From Ichthyobacterium seriolicida (GTDB lineage: Bacteria; Bacteroidota; Bacteroidia; Flavobacteriales; Ichthyobacteriaceae): DNA of 64,000 nt. The position numbers and the translations under genes are program-made. The stretch lies in NCBI RefSeq assembly GCF_002369955.1, contig NZ_AP014564.1, positions 432,893 through 496,892 of the forward strand, written 5' to 3'. The notes under the pieces are model-generated. The model worked only from the letters and a program-made list of their open reading frames with translations. It had not been told where the DNA came from and made no database searches. Numbering within the stretch: position 1 is the stretch's first letter; every line of letters begins with the position of its first letter. This document shows, one piece after another, positions 58,541-64,000 of the stretch.

Positions 58541-61426
58541 CTAACTACCCGTTTGAACTTTAACCCAATAATGCCCCACTACACTGCCACTAGTTTCAGT
58601 AAGTTTATACTTTACTTCCTTTCCCGCAGAAAAATCTTGCCCATCAGTAGGAGCTATACTAAGATTAGAAGTATCGGTTAAACTAAGTATTAAATTATTA
58701 AGATCAGTACTTGTAGGCACAGTAATAGTTATAACTCTGCTATTCTCAGTAATAACTTTAGAACTTGGAGTAATCTCAGTACTGCCATTTGCTACTTTCA
58801 AACTATCAGGAACTATAACATTATTAGAATCATATATGTATACTTCATAAGTCTTCGTTGCAGTATTATCCTCAGCTCTTACTGTGTACTCCTTTGGAGC
58901 ATCATAAATAAATGCTTGAGCATCTGCTGGAGTTACAATAGCATAATCTGACTGTATTATACTGGGAGCCTTAGTGACTGCAGCCGTCACAGGCACAACT
59001 ATTCTGCCTTTATTATCTGTAGCTCCAGAAACAGTCTCTGAAATACTACCTGATTGCCCTGATTCTATTTCAAATTTTGTAATCTGTGCTTCAGCTGAAG
59101 GTGTTCTGGTTACTGTAACATCATAAGTTTTTGTCATTCCATCTGCACCTGTTACTTTATAGCTTTTAGCTACGCCAGATGTAAACTCCTGAGAAACTCT
59201 AGTATTAGGAGAAACAATAGTAGTAGCATCTCCTCCAAATTCAATTGTAGGAGTTAGAGTTACTTTATTTTCACCACTTGAAATCTTCTTAACAGAACCA
59301 GGAACTGTTATAGCTATAGCTCCAGTATTGTGGTTAATACTTGTTGCACTTATTTCACTACTTATACCTGTATTAATGCCACTACTAGCAGTTTCAAATT
59401 TAAAACTACTGATATAAGGCCCCTTAACTGCTGTTAAAGTATACTCTGAGGTAGAACCTAGAGTAGTTGTTAGAGTAATTTTACTATTCCCAGTAGTGAT
59501 ATCTTCCGATATTTCATTAGCAGGAGTTAAAGCAACTACTGTACTGGCGGTGCTAGTATAACTTAACCCCGCTAAATTAAATTCATGCTCATTATTCTTA
59601 GGAAACTTCAACTTTATCTTTCCACCCTTTCCATCACTATCAGGATGCTCAAATGTAGTAGTTACAGAATTTTCTGCTATACCTTTACTGGTATCAGTAG
59701 TTATTGTAAACCCTGTTAACTGTGGCGCAGACTCTTTAGTTAAATTAACTGTATAGGTTTTAGTAAAACTAGATAAATGTTCATTCTGAACTGTAATAGT
59801 TGCAGAATAAGAAGAAGCAGAATCACTAGTAGGGGTAAAAGTTATATCTATAGGATTAGTAGCATTAATATTATCCCCAGTAATAGAAGCTTTTAAATTA
59901 GTTACGTTAACTGTATTAGCAACTAAAACACTTATATTGTCGCCTGAAACTGAGCCGTCATATTCAGTTGGGCTACTAGTAGGGAACCCATCAACTCCTG
60001 AATTCTGACCCTGTTCAAACTTAAAGCTTTTTATAGCTGGCTCTTTATAAACCTTTACATTATAAACCTTTCTTCCTCCAGCAGGACCTACTGCACTGTA
60101 TTCTTTAGGAGTATTGTGAGAATCTGTAAAATTATTGCTAGAATTAGCATCATCAGTACCAGTTGCCCCTTTATATACTTGAGTGCCAGCTAAAGCAGAA
60201 GTGTTAGCTGTAACAGTTGGAGTTAAATCACCAATCTCTACATTATGAGGAACTTTAACGATTATCTCTCCTACGTTATTCCCAGAGTTATGATTAATTG
60301 TAACGTCTACACTATTTCCAATATTTTTACCAGTATTAGAACTATCACTAAATGTAAAACTCTGTATCTGAGGTTCAGCGTTTTGAGTTACAGAAACTGT
60401 ATATACTTTAGTAAAATCAGTAACTGAAGGATTAGAAGACGTTACTGTATACTCAACATTAGAATCAAAATCTGTCTGACCAGAGGGAGTAAAATCAGTT
60501 TGCGTGTTCCCTCCCTCTTCGATTGTAGGAGTTAAACTAGATAAAGTTACACCATTAGGAACTGTTACAGTTATAGTGCCAGCAGTGTGATCTATATTTC
60601 CTGTTACTTCAGTAGTTACCCCAGAATTTGATGCTGGAAATTTAAAGGTACTAATGTAAGGCCCTTTAACTGCTTCAACAGTGTAAACTCTTTTAGAACC
60701 TAAAATAGTTTTCAAAGTGAATTCTTTTCCATTAATATCTCCAGATATTGTCCCAGCAACTGGATCTAAAGTGTGATTATCTGGAATGGTAACAGCAACG
60801 GCTAGTTCAGTTAAATTAATAGCAGTCCCTGTATAAGGAATTTTTAATAAAATCTTGCCTGTTGCAGTGTCAGTGTCATCAGTTATAACAGCAGATATCT
60901 CTGTTTTTATTCCTTTAATAGTATCAGCTGATATTTTAAACTCAGTCAACTTCGGTGCTGATTCTTTAGTTATATAAACAGTATACTCTTGAGACTTATC
61001 ACCCTTTGTTACAGTAAATACTTTTTTATAACGTTGAGGAGAAGGTTTTTTAGCAGATTCCTCAGAAATCTCATCAGTAGCAGCTTCTTCCTCAGAAGAC
61101 TCTTCAAGTTCAAAATCAACTTCATCTCCACTAGCAGGTGATATGCTATATCCTTCAGAGAGTTTTATATCAAACTTTAATCCCGTCAAAATAGCCGAAT
61201 GAGGAACCGTTAACGATACAGTATACTCAGCAGTATCTATATCACATGTTATATCAGATCCTAATCCCTTTTCAGGATTTTCAGATTCAATTAGGGAAAT
61301 AGACTCTACGCCTGCAGCTATACCTAAATTATTATCATAAACTTTATTCTTTTCACAAGAAAAAATAAATACAGATAACAACACAAAAGAGAAAATAATA
61401 CTCTTCATAAGAGAAAATATCTTCAT
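58541..61426 (-). CDS. Giant repeat lipoprotein, type II (array gene 4)
   Basis: 961 residues with the same module order as gene 2: A (APKLTEFKISAD), B (YISTFKF), the two type-II modules (EPQIQSFTF, EPAIKSFKF), A (APQLTGFTI), B (YISSFKF), then the C-terminal pair. The signal peptide differs slightly (MKIFSLMKS) but keeps Cys24. The stretch encoding DSNNVIVPDSLKVANGS near the C-terminus is shared exactly with gene 3 rather than gene 2, a mosaic. Function unknown. Intact. Confidence 0.8.
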   Translation of the reverse strand: MKIFSLMKSIIFSFVLLSVFIFSCEKNKVYDNNLGIAAGVESISLIESENPEKGLGSDITCDIDTAEYTVSLTVPHSAILTGLKFDIKLSEGYSISPASGDEVDFELEESSEEEAATDEISEESAKKPSPQRYKKVFTVTKGDKSQEYTVYITKESAPKLTEFKISADTIKGIKTEISAVITDDTDTATGKILLKIPYTGTAINLTELAVAVTIPDNHTLDPVAGTISGDINGKEFTLKTILGSKRVYTVEAVKGPYISTFKFPASNSGVTTEVTGNIDHTAGTITVTVPNGVTLSSLTPTIEEGGNTQTDFTPSGQTDFDSNVEYTVTSSNPSVTDFTKVYTVSVTQNAEPQIQSFTFSDSSNTGKNIGNSVDVTINHNSGNNVGEIIVKVPHNVEIGDLTPTVTANTSALAGTQVYKGATGTDDANSSNNFTDSHNTPKEYSAVGPAGGRKVYNVKVYKEPAIKSFKFEQGQNSGVDGFPTSSPTEYDGSVSGDNISVLVANTVNVTNLKASITGDNINATNPIDITFTPTSDSASSYSATITVQNEHLSSFTKTYTVNLTKESAPQLTGFTITTDTSKGIAENSVTTTFEHPDSDGKGGKIKLKFPKNNEHEFNLAGLSYTSTASTVVALTPANEISEDITTGNSKITLTTTLGSTSEYTLTAVKGPYISSFKFETASSGINTGISSEISATSINHNTGAIAITVPGSVKKISSGENKVTLTPTIEFGGDATTIVSPNTRVSQEFTSGVAKSYKVTGADGMTKTYDVTVTRTPSAEAQITKFEIESGQSGSISETVSGATDNKGRIVVPVTAAVTKAPSIIQSDYAIVTPADAQAFIYDAPKEYTVRAEDNTATKTYEVYIYDSNNVIVPDSLKVANGSTEITPSSKVITENSRVITITVPTSTDLNNLILSLTDTSNLSIAPTDGQDFSAGKEVKYKLTETSGSVVGHYWVKVQTGS

Positions 61427-61555
61427 GTTTTTTTAAAAAAATAATTAATTACAACCTGTCAATCACTTTGAATATCAAAGCATTAACCACAAATTTTAAC
61501 CTAATTCTTTCCCCTAAAGACAAAGAATTAAATATCTTAGCTAAGATAGTAGTAA
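61427..61555 (-). repeat. Conserved leader upstream of array gene 4
   Basis: Same leader family; ends about 50 bp before the terminator of gene 5. Confidence 0.55.
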
Positions 61556-61604
61556 AATTCTAAATTAGAATTATTTTTAAGTAATAATAAATACAGAAAA
61601 AACA

Positions 61605-61637
61605 AAACAGACAGCCATAATAATTGACTGTCTGTTT
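61605..61637 (-). terminator. Terminator of array gene 5
   Basis: AAACAGACAG/CTGTCTGTTT, a perfect 10-bp stem, T-rich tail on the minus strand (TTTTGTTTTTTC). Confidence 0.75.
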
Positions 61638-61666
61638 TTTTAGAGTTGAATAAGTACGGAAATTAT

Positions 61667-64000
61667 TTATTTCGCAGCTGGTTCAGCAACCGCTATCTTA
61701 ACCCAATAATGACCTACAGCATTGCTGCTGCTACTCTCTTTAAGAGTATATTTTACTTCTGCTCCACCAGAGAAATCTTGAGCGCCAATAGGCTCTATGC
61801 TAAGCCCAGAAGAAGCACTAGTCAAAGTAAGTGTTAATGTCTTTAATTCATCATCAGTAGTACTAGAAGGAACAGTAACAGTTATAACTCTGCTATTCTC
61901 AGTAATAACTTTAGAACTTGGAGTAATCTCAGTACCATCAGATTTTGTTACTTTCAAAGTATCACTATCAGTTATAGTTTTAGCTTTATCATATATGTAA
62001 ATTTCATAAGTTTTTTGTGTTTTAGTATCCTCAGATGTTACTGTATATGTAACTGGATTATCATAAGTAAATGATTGAGCTCCAGTAGTTGGAGAAGTTA
62101 TAGTAGCATAATCTGATTGTGTTATATCAGGAGTTGTGTTTGCTGGAGCAGTAGTCACAGGCACAACTATTCTTCCTTTATCATCAGTGCCAATCTCTGA
62201 AATGTTACCTGAATGTCCTGATTCTATTTCAAATGATTTAATTACAGCTTCAGTTGAAGGTGTTCTAGTTACTGTAACATCATAAGTCTTTTGCATCCCT
62301 TCTTTACCTGTCACTATATACTGAACAGCTTCGCCAGATGTAAACTCCTGAGAATTTCCACTAGCAGGCTGAATATTCAGAGTAGCGTCTCCTCTAAACT
62401 CAATTGTAGGAGTTAGAGTTACTTTATTCTGACCATCTTTCTTCACTGAAGCAGGTACCGTTAAGGCTATGGTATTATTTTCATGGTTAATTTGTCCTGT
62501 CACTTCGGTGTCTATACCCGTATTAGTACTCACACCACTAGTAGTTTCAAATTTAAAAGAACTAATATAAGGTCCTTTAACTGCTTCAACAGTATAAACT
62601 CTTTTAGAACCTAAAGCAGTTGTTAGAGTAACTGTATTACTGCCAGAAGTACTAATATCTCCAGTTACTGCTGCACCACTAGCTGGATTTACAGTATATC
62701 CACCAGTATTAGGCTCGATAGTAGGCGTTAATCCTGTCAAATCAATATCATTGTGATGAGTAGCAACTTTATGTTCAAACTTCAACTTTATTGTTCCAGT
62801 AGCGGCGTTATCGGCACCATCATGAGTTAATGTAGCTTCAACTTTATCTTTAATACCGTTTTCAGACTTAGCCGCTATTTCGAACTTTGTCAATTTTGGC
62901 GCCAATTCTTTAGTTACAGTTACTTCATAAGTCTTTTCTATACCATTAGATGTTACTTTATATTGAACAGGAGTATTTTCATTAAAGGTCTGAGGAATTC
63001 CAGTAGAAGGGACAACAGTAACACCACTTTCAGCTTCAATTGTAGGAGTTATAGTTTGACCTAAGTTTACCGTATTAGGAACTATTACTGTTATATTATT
63101 ATTAGCGTGATTAATAACTCCATTTACAGTGGTACTTATACCCGTATTAGCACTCACGACACTACCAGTTTCAAATTTAAAAGAACTAATATAAGGCCCT
63201 TTAACTGCCTGTACAGTATAAGTTCTTGTAGAACCTGTATCAGTTTTTGTTAGAGTAAATCTGGCGCTGCTAATATCTCCAGATACTGCTTTACCACTTT
63301 CTGGACTTACAGTACAACCAGTAGGAACTTCTATAGTAGGTGTTAATCCTGTTAAAGAGATATCCGTATCCCTATCCTTAGGGAGTTTTAACAATATAAT
63401 CCCAGTATTAGAGTCTTCAGTATGAGTTAATTCAGCTTCAATGTTATTTTGAATACCATTTGTTGGATTAGCTGTTACATTGAACCCTGTCAATTTTGGC
63501 GCCAATTCTTTAGTTACAGTAACTTTGTAAGTTTTTGTTGTGCCATCCTGAGCTGTTACAGTATATTCGACTTCTGAGCCAGATGTAAAAGTTTTGGCTT
63601 CTTCATTTGCTGGACTAACTCTAGCACCAGAACTTATCTCTATAGTAGGCTTAAGACCTGTTAAATCAGCAATATTTGGAACTGTTAACGAGATAGTATT
63701 GCCGCTTTCTGACTCTGTTATAGTTTCCGTTATGTCTTTTACAAGGTTCTTACCATTATTTTTTTCATTAATAAATTTAAATGAACTAATAACGCATTCA
63801 TTAGATGAACCTTTGGTTATATATACTTTGTATTCCTTAGCAGTTCCATCTTTAGCTGTTAAAGTAAAAACTTTTTTATAACGTTTAGGAGAAGGTGTTT
63901 CTGAAGACTCCTCAGAAGATTCTTCAAGTTCAAAATTAACTTCATCTCCACTAGCAGGTGATATGCTATATCCTTCAGAAAGTTTTATATCAAACTTTAA
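61667..64000 (-). CDS. Giant repeat lipoprotein, type I with two double modules (array gene 5, 5' end outside window)
   Basis: The minus frame is open from 61667 to the window edge without a stop, 778 codons; I checked codons back to 64000. It misses roughly the first 85-90 residues (signal peptide and start of the N-terminal domain). Visible parts: end of the N-terminal domain with the ESSEESSE linker, the second sandwich (NECVISSFKFINEK), two A+B pairs (APKLTGFNVTAN, APKLTKFEIAAK) and the C-terminal pair. Estimated full length about 860 residues, again one pair less than gene 3. Function unknown. Confidence 0.78.
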   Translation of the reverse strand, partial: LKFDIKLSEGYSISPASGDEVNFELEESSEESSETPSPKRYKKVFTLTAKDGTAKEYKVYITKGSSNECVISSFKFINEKNNGKNLVKDITETITESESGNTISLTVPNIADLTGLKPTIEISSGARVSPANEEAKTFTSGSEVEYTVTAQDGTTKTYKVTVTKELAPKLTGFNVTANPTNGIQNNIEAELTHTEDSNTGIILLKLPKDRDTDISLTGLTPTIEVPTGCTVSPESGKAVSGDISSARFTLTKTDTGSTRTYTVQAVKGPYISSFKFETGSVVSANTGISTTVNGVINHANNNITVIVPNTVNLGQTITPTIEAESGVTVVPSTGIPQTFNENTPVQYKVTSNGIEKTYEVTVTKELAPKLTKFEIAAKSENGIKDKVEATLTHDGADNAATGTIKLKFEHKVATHHNDIDLTGLTPTIEPNTGGYTVNPASGAAVTGDISTSGSNTVTLTTALGSKRVYTVEAVKGPYISSFKFETTSGVSTNTGIDTEVTGQINHENNTIALTVPASVKKDGQNKVTLTPTIEFRGDATLNIQPASGNSQEFTSGEAVQYIVTGKEGMQKTYDVTVTRTPSTEAVIKSFEIESGHSGNISEIGTDDKGRIVVPVTTAPANTTPDITQSDYATITSPTTGAQSFTYDNPVTYTVTSEDTKTQKTYEIYIYDKAKTITDSDTLKVTKSDGTEITPSSKVITENSRVITVTVPSSTTDDELKTLTLTLTSASSGLSIEPIGAQDFSGGAEVKYTLKESSSSNAVGHYWVKIAVAEPAAK

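Overview
The window comes from an AT-rich member of the Bacteroidota, most probably class Flavobacteriia. The evidence is a SusC/SusD pair, a PorP/SprF-type protein, TAnnTTTG-like -7 promoter boxes, an AccD and a coiled-coil 'zinc-ribbon' protein that both lack their zinc cysteines as flavobacterial versions do, and a Ton operon ending in folC. Insertion-sequence debris and broken genes (nhaC, panB, an acyltransferase, several transposases) suggest a host-associated genome under reduction. From memory the mix resembles Ichthyobacterium-like fish pathogens, but no search was run.

Layout. 0-9.3 kb: SusC/SusD nutrient-uptake pair, a helix-hairpin-helix membrane protein, a coiled-coil protein, a Nif3-like protein and a PorP/SprF-SPOR fusion. 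9.7-28.2 kb: accessory island. An IS1595 remnant is followed by two inverted, inactivated IS1380 copies. These lie at the outer ends of about 2.3-kb inverted-repeat arms that also include the 5' ends of two convergent collagen-like, phage-tail-fibre-like surface genes. Between those genes sit purB, an nhaC remnant joined directly to a panB remnant, greA, an IS982 remnant and the stub of a third collagen-like gene. 28.5-47.8 kb: housekeeping DNA with truB, a SIMPL-domain lipoprotein, an acyltransferase remnant, tRNA-Val, exbB-exbD-tonB-folC, an outer-membrane beta-barrel gene with a small secreted partner, mnmE-ychF-trmH-rnr bracketed by IS1182 scraps, accD, a thioredoxin-like gene, a PLP enzyme, a glucosaminidase and hemL. 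48-64 kb: a tandem array of five giant lipoprotein genes, all on the minus strand, made of DUF5018-like beta-sandwich repeats. The last runs off the window.

Two loci look like systems for varying the cell surface. The collagen/tail-fibre pair has homology suited to inversion and gene conversion, and one copy carries a one-base frameshift inside a direct repeat whose other copy is intact. The lipoprotein array alternates two architectures (I-II-I-II-I). Its type I genes carry 4, 3 and 2 copies of an in-frame ~205-residue double module, and each gene has a near-identical leader and its own terminator hairpin. Function and variability of both loci are inferences.
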